DNA from: Alopecurus myosuroides
Taxonomy: Eukaryota; Streptophyta; Magnoliopsida; Poales; Poaceae
Assembly: GCA_028641055.1 (NCBI GenBank)
Contig: CM054062.1
Location: 142,642,682-142,706,681 of the forward strand
DNA length: 64,000 nucleotides
Direction: 5' to 3'
Position numbers and translations under genes: made by a program
Notes under the pieces: model-generated
The model's input: the letters and a program-made list of their open reading frames with translations, nothing else
What the model was told of the DNA's origin: nothing
The model's database searches: none
Part shown: positions 33,218-45,283 of the stretch, in pieces
How positions within the stretch are numbered: position 1 is the first letter of the stretch
Layout of the letters: every line of letters begins with the position of its first letter

Positions 33218-35206
33218 TGCTGGTCTACGCTGCATAATTTATAAATATTGCCCTATATAGTTCTCCAAGATCACTATGCAGATAACGAGGCATGTTAATA
33301 CATGCGCGGATCAGGATCACGACTCACCGGGTAGAGGATTCGATGTAGTCGTAGAAGAGTTCTGAACAATCGTAGATCCTCACAACTAGGCCTAGTTGCA
33401 AGAATGTCGCTAAGTATTCCCTTGTCAAGGATCACACGTGTAATCCCTCTTATGGTGTGCATGCGTACGCTCGTGTCAACCCGTCAGCGCTCCGATGTAC
33501 AAGACTCGGCTCCGAGAAGAGAGACAGCCTTCTGACATTGATAATAAGTAGCTCTAATCAACTGTGATTAGAGTTATTATGAATCTGGAAATTCTCAACA
33601 CATGAGAGAGAAGAGCTAATTACAGCTAGGTCTAATCGGGAGAGTATAACTCAAAACCCGATTAGAAGAAGCTTTAATTCAATCCGAGGATCTCTACTTA
33701 TATCCTCTAATTCTACTAGAGAGAGAGAGAGAGAGAGGATTGAGAGCCAATTGTGTGTTTTTCTATGAGCCTTAGGGTGCTTTATATAGTGGGAGGAAGG
33801 AGAGACTTCCATAGGGATGGAGGAGTCCTAGTTGCACTAGGAGGTGGTGGCCGCACCAGGCCTCCTAGCCCAACTCGGATTGGAAGGTGGAGTCCTCCTC
33901 CACCTTCTCTCTCCCTTCCTTTTTTCCTTTCCCTCTTTTTATTTTCTCTTTTTCTCTCCAATAAAATCCAGAAAAATACAGAGACGATGAGTTCCAAGTT
34001 GTGAACCCAGTGGGTCCCACCTGGCATCCCCTAAAATAGGGTTCAACCATGAGGGGGAAATCTTCCCCCTCCCGGCACTTCTTCCTTATTTGGAAACACA
34101 TTTATAACACCCCGGAACATCTCATGTCCTCTGTTACCTCTCATATAAATTCTGCCTAACATTGGCATAATTTCTCTCTTATAGTAACTTCCCCGAAACC
34201 ACTCCAATTGACACTGGACTTGTTTCTGTGATATCGTAACAGCATCAGACATTCGTAAAACCAATAACAACATATTATTTCTCTCGGTAAAGGGTTGGGA
34301 CGGCTTAAGCGTGTGATCCGTATAGGCTCGATAACACACGGACATGTTCGGTAACTTACCTAACAATAACCAACAACGGGACCGTGGATGTCCATGATGC
34401 CACCTGCGTGTTCCCGAAGAACGAGGGTACCTTATAAGTTACTCATTGCACTTATTCTCTCAACTTCACGATACCAATGATATCACGAGGTGAGACTATG
34501 TGATCTGGTGTGATCAAACTCTTTGACCAGAACACATAAAACTCGTTTACCAATATCGTTCTCTTTTCTCATCCATATCCCCAATGACCTTGTAATAAAT
34601 CACATTGTGTCTGGCCAGATGATAAGTCATCAGTGATAGTGAGAGGGCCCAGAGAATGTATCTCTATATCGTCTATAGGAGTTAAGTACTAGTCTTGAAC
34701 GATCTCAATTCCATTGCACTTTCTAGGCCATACCCAGATATCACCGTTATAATCCCCAGTTACGGCAAGACGGTTGATTATATCCAAATATAACTTTCGA
34801 TCATGCGGTCACTATTTATTCTTATAGTATAGGAATTATGTTCCCTGCCAACTTCACATGTATTTGATAAAATACATCATGATTATTTAGTCTCTTTTAG
34901 CAACAACATACACTTGGGTCGGTTCAGTACTATTATTACTCTAACTATAAACTCTTATGTTTTGCTAGAGTTTCATCCAAGTCCATGAACATGAAAATAT
35001 GATCATCTTATAAACCATAAACTAATCTCAGAGACAAGATTAGGAACTCTTGTTTGTTTATATCTTCACACCCACACAAAGATTTTCCTTTGAAAACTCA
35101 CTTTTAAAGTGATATTGTTGTTGTAGCATGATGACATAAACTTAATTCTGAACTTGGAGATAGAATAATAACTGAATATTATTGTCTCTAGGGCATACCT
35201 CCAACA
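33218..35206 (-). repeat. 5' LTR of F (1989 bp)
   Basis: On the minus strand it starts TGTTGGAGGTATGCCCTAGA and ends TAGACCAGCA. It contains an (AG)10 run at 33718-33737, against (AG)6 in the other LTR (26883-26894). It is the complete partner of 26584-28439. Confidence 0.8.
33718..33737. repeat. (AG)10 microsatellite in F LTR
   Basis: A perfect dinucleotide run. The homologous site in the other LTR has only six units, so it has changed length since insertion. Confidence 0.95.
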
Positions 35207-35668
35207 AATGGGACAGGGATGCAGAACAATAGTGATAAACAGATCCACGCATGGGGATGTTTAACTACTCTAGGGTGACTCGCCTACCAACCATTTAATA
35301 TACGAGAATATGTATCACATATCCACTACCTCTATCCGGCACATTCACAAGAATCATGAACCAAAGTCTCTCCGCGCCTACTTCATCCATAAGTAGTACA
35401 ACACCACATTACATCATTTATTTCTTTCTGTTATTTATTCCTAGTAAGTTCAACCATCTTTATTTCTGTACAACTCATTGCATGTTTTCCGTGGGTTTAA
35501 GTAAGTCAATATTTTCTGTAAGTCAATTCACATAAGTCTGACACCTCGTGTGTGACAAAGGCAACCTTAAAAACCTTTTACCAAATCAGCTCTCTGTGGG
35601 AACGATATAAATTGGGAGATCACACTTCCACGAATTATGCAATAACGAACCTGTGCACTTGCAGGTAT
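35207..35668 (+). mobile_element. LTR-tail-like sequence into which F inserted
   Basis: T-rich sequence without coding that ends CTCTCTGTGGGAACGATA ... CTGTGCACTTGCAGGTATCA. This resembles the last 150 bases of grass Gypsy LTRs (CTCCCTGTGGG ... TGTACTTGCAGG-TTATCA) as I remember them. A TATCA end and loss of homology at 35668 fit an LTR terminus. The start of that LTR would lie left of F, outside the window. Confidence 0.35.
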
Positions 35669-35679
35669 CACCAAACATG

Positions 35680-36519
35680 CAACAGTCCCGTTTCTTCATC
35701 TTGCTCGACGATGCGACGCAGTCCAGTGGAATCGACTTGAACAAGGAGGCCCCCTTTGACTCACAGTCCCTGCTTCGGTCTAGAATCAGTGCCGGCGACC
35801 AGACGGCTTCCTGGGGCCTACTCTTTGGCGAACACGGCGCTAATACGATCGACCAAATCAGGGAGCCGAGCAAGGTATGTGTGTTGTTCATATTTGCATT
35901 CATCGTGACCAGTTATGCGTGTGGGCATTAAATGTGGCAGGCAATTATGTTCATGTTTGCATTGAATGCGGCCGACTGGCCAAGTGAATTTTAATTGTCA
36001 GTTGAGAGGCCTACATGCCAGTTGATGTGTTGATTGCATATAATTGATAGGCAGATGCCTTGGATGCTATGCGGGATATGATCCGCACCGGCAGCATATG
36101 CCATGATGCCAGCATGGCCGAGGACCAATTTGGGAAAGAAGACACCTCCGCCGGCAATGAGGAGCCCGGTCAGGGTGATGAGGTGGCGTGCACGATGTTG
36201 ACATCGATGAGATCATCAAGAAGCCGATTTCCAAGGCAAATCATGGACCAATTTTCAAGGATGGATTTGTCAAATCATGGATGGTGGTGTCCCTCGACGT
36301 CGGTAGACGCACTCAAAAAATGCGTGAAGCAAATTGAAGCGCATTTTAGGAGACTTCAACAAACAGAAGGCGTTCCAATATGAGTACCTCCATGATTGTA
36401 ATGCGAAAGGAATTGAGAACCGGTGGGACATTGTTCAAGGTCTTTGCAACAAGTTTCATCATGCCATGAGCAAGTCTATTTGAGGAACATGAGTGGCAAG
36501 AATGAAGCGGTTAAGGTAG
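35680..36519 (+). pseudogene. NAM-associated / Myb-SANT-like gene fragment, two exons
   Basis: A first exon-like frame (MQQSRFFILLDDATQSSGID to about IREPSK) ends at a GTATGTG donor near 35875. A second starts after TTGATAGGCAG near 36054. Around 36200-36519, across at least one frameshift and two stops, the sequence reads IFKDGFVKSWMVVSLDVG, NWKRILGDFNKQKAF, NRWDIVQGLCNKFHHAM and RNMSGKNEAVK before another GTAG donor. This order (SLDxxTGT, WxRI, F, RWxxIQ, CNKFxG, RNxSGK) is that of plant NAM-associated proteins related to PIF/Harbinger ORF1 and trihelix/SANT proteins. A LINE lies in the next intron. Probably a dead host gene piece or a transposon accessory gene. Confidence 0.5.
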
Positions 36520-36938
36520 CCTTTTAAGTTCTTTCCATGCCCTTTTGTGTACTTTCCATGCTTTTTTTTGAAACCTTAAGACTGTGAGGCAAAAGCCCCA
36601 CAGCAACCCATCTTTACTAAAACAAAAGCAACTTACAAAAACAGAACATATGTAAAAAATCACTATACAAAGACATCCAACCACCCAAGAGGGGGGAAGC
36701 CTCAAAACCTAAGGCAGAGCCTTAACCCAATCCAACAGATCCTTCTGGCTAGAAACTTTACATCCATGCCTTAAGAGAAGGAGATAATGTATAAACCCCC
36801 CTTCCACTTAACAAAAGAGGGTCTCTCATTCCTGAAAATGGCACCATTTCTTTGAGTCCAAATGTGTCAGCAAGCCAACACTAGCACCTCCATGAAGAAA
36901 GCATGACCAAAAGATCGCCTAGCATGTATGACAGCTAA

Positions 36939-38854
36939 CTAGATGTTATCACGAGTATCAAGACACTCCATTTGAAGATAATTCCAAATTCTTTGGCTAA
37001 AATTGCATGTAAAGAACAAATGATTTCTATCATCATAGAATGTTATGGGGAAGAGAACACAATCCGTGATGTCAGAAACATTCCAATGTCTCCTCTCGAG
37101 AAGATCTTGCGTATTAATACGATCCATCAGTAAGAGCCAAGCAAAGACTTTGAGCTTCATAGTGCAGGCAGACTTCCAAATCCAGTGAAAGACTGAAGGC
37201 AAAGAAATGCGAGCATGAATTTTTTCATAAAACTTAGCAAAAGTATATTTGGATCCCCAAGCATAGGACCAAACATCATTCTCATCAGATGAAGGGGAAT
37301 TCAACAGAATAGTCATCATGCTCTGCCTCTCCTCCTCTGCCTTCCTTGAGATGGGAAAATGAAATAAATCCATAATATCACTTGCTTGAAAAACAGAACA
37401 TGCAGAAAGTTCCTGGTTTTTAACATATGAAAAGAGCCGTGGAAACCTACAACAAAAGGGTAAATAAGATCCCCCAACGTCCCATTTGTCCAACCAGAAC
37501 AAAAAGGTAGCACCATCACCATGAGACACCACCGAGACAACACAAAAGTTATCCACCAACTTCAGCACGTCACGCCACCAAAAAGAACCTTGAAGGTTAT
37601 CAGCATGTGGCAGAGAATCAGAATAACATGCTGACCAAATCAAATGAACCCAAGGCACATCCCGCTTGTTATAAAATTTATCCATAGGTGCCGCATTTTT
37701 CTTGTGAAAGTCAACCACACCAATTCCATCATTTTTTTAGGAAGACAGACTATCTCCCAAGGTTCCAAAGACTTACCTTCAGAGTCATTGTTTTTTCTCC
37801 ACAGACATTGCCTCAAAATCTTATCCAGTTGCTTTGTTATACCAGGAGGAAGTTGCAAAGAACAAAGGAAGTGGAGAGGCATAGAGGACAAGGCATAATT
37901 GATGAGCTGAAGTCTAGCACCTTGATACTAGAAAGAAGAACTAGCAGCCAGTGTTCTCTCCCAATTAGAAACCAAAGGCATAAGATCCTGAATCTTAGGT
38001 ATAGTAGAACCCAAAGGCAAACCTAAATAAGAAAAAGGAAAAGAACCAATCAGGTAGCCAAAACTTTGGGAGAGATCATGCATAACAACAACATCCACAT
38101 TGATAGGCACCATGAGTGATTTATTGAAATTAATTTTAAGACCAGTGGACACACAGAAATACTCAAGTGCCTTTTTTAAATTCAGCAGTTGAATCTTATC
38201 AGTAGGCATAGCCAGCAAGGTGTCATCAGCATACTGGACAACTGGAAACTCCTGATCAGCACAATCAATTAGTCTAGCAATTAAGCATTGGGCGAACAAA
38301 TCATTAACCACAGCTTGTAAGAGTTCGGAGCCCAAAACATACAAGAGAGGGGAAAGAGGATCACCCTGCGTAACACCCCTTTTGCAGTAAAATTGATTTC
38401 CAGGAATACCATTTAACAAAATATAAGAGGTGCCAAAGGACAATATTTCCTTAACCCATTCAATCCATTTATTATTGAAACCCTTGGCCTGGCAAACCTC
38501 CAAGATAGCATGATGTTCAATAGTGTCAAAAGCATTAGCAAAATCAAGCTTAATGATGACAATGGGACTTTTAGAAGCATGACATTGGAACAAGAAATCA
38601 AAAGCCCAAGCCGGGCAATCCTGAATAGACCTGTCCCTAATAAAACCATATTGATTTTTGGAAATACACTGTAGAATCTTCCCCTGTAATCTATTAGCAG
38701 CCAACCTGGTGAGAAACTTTAGACACGCATGGACGAGGGATATAGGCCTGAAATCTTTGACCCCCACAGGCACATGAACCTTAGGAACCTGAGTAATCAA
38801 AGAACCATTGATATTTTCCAGTTTCATTCTACCATGAAAGAATTCAGAAGCCAA
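36939..38854 (-). pseudogene. LINE reverse transcriptase and C-terminal zinc-binding region
   Basis: The piece at 38854-37928 has non-LTR reverse transcriptase motifs: VKDFRPISLVHACLKFLTRL, NQYGFIRDRSIQD, IIKLDFANAFDTIEH, GVTQGDPLSPLLYVL and catalytic QYADDTLL near 38230. The piece at 37718-36939 continues as the region after RT and ends in the zf-RVT type motif (FHWIWKSACTMKLKVFAWLLL, CNFSQRIWNYL). A frameshift and stops near 37720-37930 separate the two. This enzyme would prime reverse transcription at a nicked target. It is inactive in this copy. Confidence 0.85.
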
Positions 38855-38983
38855 GTTGTAAAACTACTTAATAATACTCCAACACTTTAAAAGAAATCCC
38901 ACTAAAACCATCCGGCCCAGGAGCTCGGTCTGCAGGCATAGCCATGATAACATAGTCCATTTCCTTTTCCTAAAAAGGGGTCG

Positions 38984-40287
38984 TTAAATCATCCATCCCA
39001 TCAACTTTTTTGAACAAGTGGCCCAGAAATGAATGGGCTGAGACCGGCCCATCCTATTTTTGAAACAGGACCACAACATTCCCGCCATCTGCATGTGATC
39101 AGAAACTTCCCTGCCTTGCTCATCCTTAAGCATCTCTATGGAATTCCTTCGAAATCTTTCTGAAGCCATGGCATGGAAGAACTCTGTGTTATCTTCTCCT
39201 TGTTTAATCCAACATATGGTACACATCTTCCTTCAAAAATTACACTCTACTAACAAGATATTATTATGATGCAGTTTAAAAAATTTCTGAAGTTAAATTC
39301 TGCCCAAGTAAGGGGCATGCTTCTTCCAACGCATCCAAGACAAGAATGACTCTGTTGCATTGTTGAATGAGGCCCTTAAGAAAACTAATAGAGATATGCC
39401 ACTTTTTAAGATTGTAGCGCAACGTCTTTAGTTTATTAGACATAACAGCAGAGGCATGCTTCTTAAGGGAAGTTTTCTTCCACGACTATGAGACACAATC
39501 TTGAAACCCCGGCATCTCCACCGAAAAATTATCAAAGCAGAATAATTTAGCCTGAGGAATATGAGTCCCAATATTAACTACACAAGGTACATGATCTGAA
39601 CCCGTATTGGCTAAAGGGAGGACCATAGAATTGGGATAATCAATTATCCAATTAGCACTTGTTAAAAACCAATCCAATTACTCAATAAGGGCACCCTTTG
39701 CATGTTAGACCATGTGTAATCATGACCTTTAAGTGGAAGCTCCAACAAACCTAAATGTCCAATTATCTCATTAAAGACAAACATATCATTGAAATCCCCC
39801 CGGGCATATTCTGGTTATGCTACGACCTAATGAAGTTGAAGTCACCTAAAATGAGCCAATTTTCCTCCACTAGAATCATAAGATTATAAAGCCAAGACAC
39901 AAAAAGGTCCCTCTCCTCGCCCACACAAGGTTCATAAATTGAAATCAACTTCCAATTTGCATTATTATGTTTAGAGGTGAAGTTGATAGAAACCGAGAAT
40001 CTTTGCACTTCCACTAAGGTGCCCTCAAAAAAGGAAGAATTCCACACGACAAGGATCCCACCATAGGCCCCCAAAGAAGGTGAAAAAGAAAAGTTATCAA
40101 AACGCTTTGGCCAAAATTTCCGGATAAATTTCCAGTCAAAAGACTCACACTTGGTTTCCTGTAAGAAAATAATAGAACACTCGCTTTCTTCAGTTTTCCC
40201 TCTAACTTCTCTTTGTCTTTGATCAGAATTAAGACCTCTAACATTCCAGCATAAAACCCTCCACTTCCTGGTACTAGTGAGACACAT
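38984..40287 (-). pseudogene. LINE endonuclease and linker region
   Basis: The piece at 40287-39820 begins WRVLCWNVRGLNSDQRQREV and holds SIIFLQETKCE, YGGILVVWNSS and LILGDFNFIRS. These are the apurinic/apyrimidinic-type endonuclease motifs that nick target DNA. The piece at 39677-39486 continues with NTGSDHVPCVVNIG (the SDH catalytic motif). The piece at 39226-38984 has CWIKQGEDNTEFFHAMASER, the standard linker before the reverse transcriptase. Stops and frameshifts separate the three. Confidence 0.8.
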
Positions 40288-40585
40288 TATAAAAACATAT
40301 ATAGTTCAAGAACATAACCAAGTGCATAACACGAAGTTCAGGTCTACAACTCCCAACAGATACTGAAAGATATAAGTAATAACACCAACTAATAAAAAAA
40401 CATCCACATAGCAAAATATTTCCATAGAAATAGAACAACACCCATTCCAACTGAAAAGCCCAGCACCACCATCACAACATTGCATTTAATTATCATCAAA
40501 ACTTGAACTAGAGGCTTGATCAAGTCCTACTTCAAGCAGTTCCTTAGAGATCTTAGCGGGGGCAATACCCTGAATCTATCCCCAC

Positions 40586-40909
40586 TCATTGCAGCACATG
40601 GATAGGAGTGGGGGATCTTCCCAAGGTCCTTATTTTTATTATCTTGTGGAAAATCCTCCACACTATTAAACTCCTTAATAAGAATCTTGGCTCTTGGTCT
40701 CTTCTTGGGACGTGGGGTCTCAATCCCAACTCGCTCTGGCTTATACCTATCCGAGTCACACTGCGTTTAACTGAACCAGGTGTTCTCTTGGATATCACAC
40801 TATACCCCAACTGCAACGACAAAAACAAGAACCTGCCAGCATCATCAAAAGCCACAGACCATTTGCGATTCATAGCACCAAGGCCAGCAAAAGAATCCAA
40901 GGAGATCAC
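40586..40909 (-). pseudogene. End of LINE ORF1 (nucleic-acid-binding protein), partial
   Basis: A short frame upstream of the endonuclease includes WSVAFDDAGRFLFLSLQLGY and a basic stretch. Position fits the C-terminus of ORF1, but it has no diagnostic zinc knuckle. It is cut by element D on the 5' side. Confidence 0.4.
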
Positions 40910-40988
40910 CTTAGGGATCTAGGAAGACATCATCCGAGGCACAAAAACATTGAGGACACGCTCCCACTAAATTGAGGGAGGCAGGTGA

Positions 40989-42159
40989 TACGTCTCCAAC
41001 GTATCTATAATTTCTGATATTCCATGATGATATTATGCCAATTTCTACATGTTTTCTCCCTTCTTCATGTCATTTTTATTGATTTTCCAAACTAACCTAT
41101 TGACAAGATGCCACAGAGCCAGTTCCCTATTTTCTGCTGTTTTTGGTTTCAGAAAAGTTGTTCTAGAAATATTCTCGGAATTGGAAAATTCGAAGCCCGG
41201 AAGTCTTAGAATTCCCGAAGGTTCCACGGAGTCCCGAAGCCTCAGGGGGCCCACACCATAGGTTGGCGCCCCCTTGGCCGCCCCGAGGGGTGGTGTGGGC
41301 CCCCCAGGGATCCACCGCGTTTGCCATTTCGCCTGTTTAATCCTCTCCAAAGGAAAACCCTAAGCACCTGATCAAAAATGCCTGAAAAGTTCCGCAGCCG
41401 CTGTCATCGGCAACCCTAGATCAGGGGGTTCTGAAGCTATCTCCCGGCACCCTGCCGGAGAGGAGATCATCATCGGAGGACTCTTCATCACCATGCTTGC
41501 CTCCGGAGTGATGCGTGAGTAGTTCATAGCAGTAGCTGGATGGTTGTCTTCTCCTCCTATGCCTCAATGTTTAGATCTCGTGAGCTGCCTAACATGATCG
41601 AGATTGTTCTTATGTAATTCTATGTGTTGTGTTTGCTGGGATCCGATTAATATTGAACTTATGCCAAGTTGATTATAGTCTTTATTGCATAAGTTATTTG
41701 TGATCTTGCATGCTTTCCGTTGCTAATGGTTGTTCTGGCCAAGTTATTTCTAGTGACTCCAAGAGGGAGTATTTATGCTCGATAGTTGGGTTCATGCCTC
41801 CTTTTCGCCTGTGATCGAGTGAGAGAAACGTGACGGGGGAGGATGTGCTGTTGCCCCTAGGGAGATAACAGCAGTGTGAGTGCCCACGTGCACAATCATT
41901 GCTTACATTACACACATTTCTTAATGTGATTATCTGTTGCTTGCAACTTAATACCTAAGGGGGCTCGGATGATGACCTGAGGGTGGATTATTAGTCATAG
42001 ATGCAGTTGGATTATGGTCTATGTATATTGTTGTAATGCACACACTAAATATAATAGTAGTCATCATGTCATGAATGTGCACTACGGTGCAACCTCTATT
42101 TGTCAATTGCCTAGGTGTGATTTCTTCACCCATCATGCTCTCTTTTATGGAGAGACACC
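40989..42159 (+). repeat. 5' LTR of D, first part
   Basis: It starts TGATACGTCTCCAACGTATC and runs to the ACACC at 42155-42159, where E begins. It aligns with 62846-64000. The middle is GC-rich (CCCGAAGGTTCC, GGCGCCCCC), the likely promoter/leader part. Confidence 0.9.
42155..42159. repeat. Target-site duplication of E, left copy
   Basis: ACACC precedes the 5' LTR of E and is repeated at 57427-57431. Element C shows the uninterrupted site (GGAGAGACACCACTAGTGA near 26164-26182), which confirms the insertion point. Confidence 0.95.
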
Positions 42160-43391
42160 TGTCACACCCCAAATTTGGGACACTTGTAGCACATGAGGGA
42201 GACCATTTTTGTGAGCCAACAAAACTTTTTAATGCCCTTGTATAATCCAACATTATGTAATGAACCATGGTTATCTATGAAAATGCAAGCAATCTTTGAC
42301 TCAAAAATCATTCACCTTGTTTCCTGATATTTTCCATTTATTTCTGTGATGTTTTCCACCTGGTGATTCCAAAGTTGTTCATCAAAATTCTTCTGGAAAT
42401 ATTGTTTTAAAATTATTAATAATATTTGGTTTGTTTAGAATCAAGAAAACATTTTGGCAAAAGAGTTATCCTATGTTTTCCTTAAGGTTTTCTATAGAAA
42501 CTCTTTTCTGACAAATAAGCCAATTAGGTGTTTTTCAGTCATGTATCTATATGATAGAGAATCACATTTTGTGTTTTCTTTTCATGGATGTGATCTCTAA
42601 TATATGGACTACAAAATGGTGAACTTGGTATGAAAATTTGATTTACAGAAACAATCATTTGCTTGATGTTTTTGTGTTAAGAAATTAAGGCAGAATTAGT
42701 GTTTTCTGGAAAACAGAGAAAAACATAAACTAGCTATTGTTCCACCTTGTTTTCATTGGTCATTTGAAATTCAGATTGGTTTTCTTTTGCTGAATCTGAA
42801 AGTATAAATGTTGCTTAACACAACTACACTTGGAAAACAAATTTTGAAATTGTTTTGATCCATGAAAACAAGTGCAACTTATGACTAATCCACTCTGTTC
42901 CCCCAACACTTCTGCAGAAAACAAGTGCAACTGAATTTCTGCAACTGAATTTGGTCATTTGAAAACAAGTGCAACTGAATTTCTGCAGAAAACAGTAAAT
43001 GAAACGATTTTCAAATACTTATAACTTTAGTTTGGATGATACATTTGCTGCACCACTTGGAACTTCTAGAAGCCTAGTCAGCACACTACATTTCTATCCC
43101 TTAGCAACCAAGTCAAGTTGACCACAGAGGAGGTGAGCTCGTGGTCTTCAGAGGTGAAAACGGGAGGGGGCGGCATGGGCAAGTCTGACAGAGTGTGCAC
43201 TGTCGCATGCCGCTGTGGCCACCTCGCGATTTTTCTCCTCTCACTCGATGTTGCGACGTTGACTGACCCTAGCTAGCACCCCTGGACGCACCCAAAGGAC
43301 AAGGGCCATGGCATGGGCACGCCAGGGCGCGCACGAGTGCGTCGCACTGCCACCCGAGGGCACCCGTGCGTGCACACGACCGCTCCCGCGC

Positions 43392-43399
43392 CTATAAAG
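43392..43399 (+). promoter_or_regulatory. TATA box in the E 5' LTR
   Basis: CTATAAAG sits in a GC-rich setting after a CpG-rich block. The homologous site in the 3' LTR is at 53954. If used, U3 is about 1.25 kb and the transcribed LTR part about 3.4 kb, an unusually long leader. Confidence 0.55.
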
Positions 43400-45199
43400 C
43401 CACAGGAGAGCCACGACCTCGCCACCACACCCGCACACCACCTCTCACACACCTCGTATCCACCCACGAACACCCCGAGCTATCTGCGACCCTAGATCGC
43501 CGGAGAATGTCGCGAGCCACCACGGACTGCCAAGGTGGGTTGCGCACGCCTGAGGGGACCCCACCCCTTCCTTTCGCTCTCAAACCACTCCCTACCCTCC
43601 GTGGAGCAAGCCTGACCCGCCCTCGTGCTTCCTCGTTTGCAGGAACGCCGGTGACAACGTCGGAGCTGCCGCGGGACACCTGCATCGCGCCAGCAACAGA
43701 CACCACCCCGCGTCCTGATTCCAACGCCCCTGCACGGCCCTGAGCACCTGCGACTGCCCCAACCCCTTGCCACCAGCCTACACGCGCCCTAGGTGAGCAA
43801 TCGCTTCCAACTCTCCGTCGGCCGCGCTCGGTTTGGTTCGAGAGAGAGAAAAGAGAGAGGAGAGGAGGACGATGTCCGTGCGCCGCGAAGCGGTACGCGC
43901 GTGCAGCATGCCGTGGAAGCGGGCTGGGCCGCTGAGCCCTAGCGGGCCGCGCGCCCGTGTGATGAACAGCCCGCGAACGTTAATTCTTTTTCTTTTTTAA
44001 AACAAACTGAATCTGACACTTTACTTTAATCATGTTAAAAATAGTAAAGCCCAAAAATAAAATCAACCAAAATTACCTGAGGTAGATATACAAAATCTTG
44101 AACAAATGCAACTTATAGGTCTGTGTTTGAACCCTTTTTGAACAAATGAAAAATGATGAACTACACACTGTTTGCTAAGGCAAAATGCAATAACATTTTG
44201 TTGGAATGTTAAAATTGTGCAAACTAAAATTCTTTGAGTAGCTCTTGACTAGATCTATCAGTAGGGCTTGACCTCACATCAAGGTGAGCTACCATATGGA
44301 AATGTTATCCACTTTGGTAAATGTCCAGTAGCATATTCTAGGATTTTTAGAAGTTATTTGAAATCACTTTTTGATGTGAATCGAACTGGATCTGTTAGAT
44401 TATGTGTAGATCTATGGTCTCCTATCTTGGTGCGATTTTTAGAGCTCTAGATTAATATTGGTGACAGATCTAAGGTTTTGCACTTTTCTGTTAGAAATAA
44501 TATGTCTAGAATTAATTCTAGAATAATTGCTTGCTAGTGTTACTTTGTTTTCTAGCATGTTTAGATGTTGTGCTTAGTGTTATAATGTTGTTTTATCATA
44601 GATCTAGCATGTTAGAAAGTTTGTGCATGTTTAGGATTTGTATGGAACTAGTATGAGCATAGTGTATTCTCTAGTTTTTTTTTATTAAATCTTGTGATGC
44701 AAATGCTTAGCTAGATTTTTATCCAAGTTGTTAGGAGTATTTTTAGGTGAGTCCAGTACCATTTTAGTACTGGTTAGTACTTGTTTTCACCTCTGTTAGC
44801 GTGTGTTTTATTTTCCTTAGAGATGCATGTGTAGCTTTAGTACTTATTTTCATAGTGTTGTTTTCCACTAGAATCACTAGTTGTATTTTTACTAGGTGAA
44901 TGTTTTGTTTTCCACAAGTTGGACCAGAGGCTTAGTACCTCTTAAATGACATGGAAAAACCTAGTGGAACACCCACTGGTTCGTTCTTATTTTGTTGAGA
45001 AATGATACCTCTCAACCATAGTAGTAGTGGTAATAATATTTGAATATTGTTGTTTTGGGGGTATGCTTGTGTAGTATTGTTTTGTGAACTTGTGTGCTAT
45101 TTTGTTTGTGCATTGCTTTCTGTATGGTGTAGTTGAGAGTCTTTGTTTTCTTAGTTTGGTTCTGACTGGGTGTCCTTATTTTTATTTTACGAATGATAG

Positions 45200-45283
45200 A
45201 ACCCGAAGAAGAAGTAGTTGGAGCCGGAGGCTACTACTACCACTCTTGTTGTTATCACGAACAGGACCCTCGACTCCTCGAAG
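45200..45283 (+). other. Candidate internal micro-exon in the E 5' LTR
   Basis: It follows TTTTATTTTACGAATGATAG (acceptor) and ends GAAG before GCAAGC, a GC-type donor. It is 84 bases, phase 1 to phase 1, and reads EPEEEVVGAGGYYYHSCCYH and so on. The 3' LTR copy (55795-55878) has one stop and one Glu-to-Gln change. This is a hypothesis; no transcript was seen. Confidence 0.35.

Larger units (their letters stand above)
26584..35206 (-). mobile_element. Element F: BARE/Angela-like Copia retrotransposon, minus strand, non-autonomous
   Basis: Two related LTRs (about 26584-28439, truncated by C, and 33218-35206) flank a 4.8-kb AT-rich interior. On the minus strand the 5' LTR starts TGTTGGAGGTATGCCC and is followed by TGGTATCAGAGC (rc of 33205-33216), the initiator-Met tRNA primer site. 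Only a decayed gag remnant is recognisable and no Copia integrase or reverse transcriptase motif was found. LTRs differ by roughly one base in eight where I compared them (near 26605-26750 and 33440-33590), so this is an old copy. Confidence 0.8.
36562..40988 (-). mobile_element. L1-type LINE, minus strand, 5' end separated by element D
   Basis: The 3' end on the minus strand is an A8 run (T8 at 36562-36569 on plus). Going up in coordinate come a post-RT zinc-binding region, reverse transcriptase, apurinic endonuclease and the end of ORF1 (40586-40909). D starts at 40989, so the 5' part is to the right of the window. Frames are broken in several places, so it is a dead copy. The target-site duplication cannot be tested. 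Confidence 0.85.

Noticed and set aside
43241..43773. Overlapping open frames on both strands in the GC-rich block of the E 5' LTR
   Set aside because: They are open in nearly all frames because stops are rare in GC-rich sequence, and they are not kept between the two LTRs (indels shift them). Only a possible short first exon is retained as a hypothesis.
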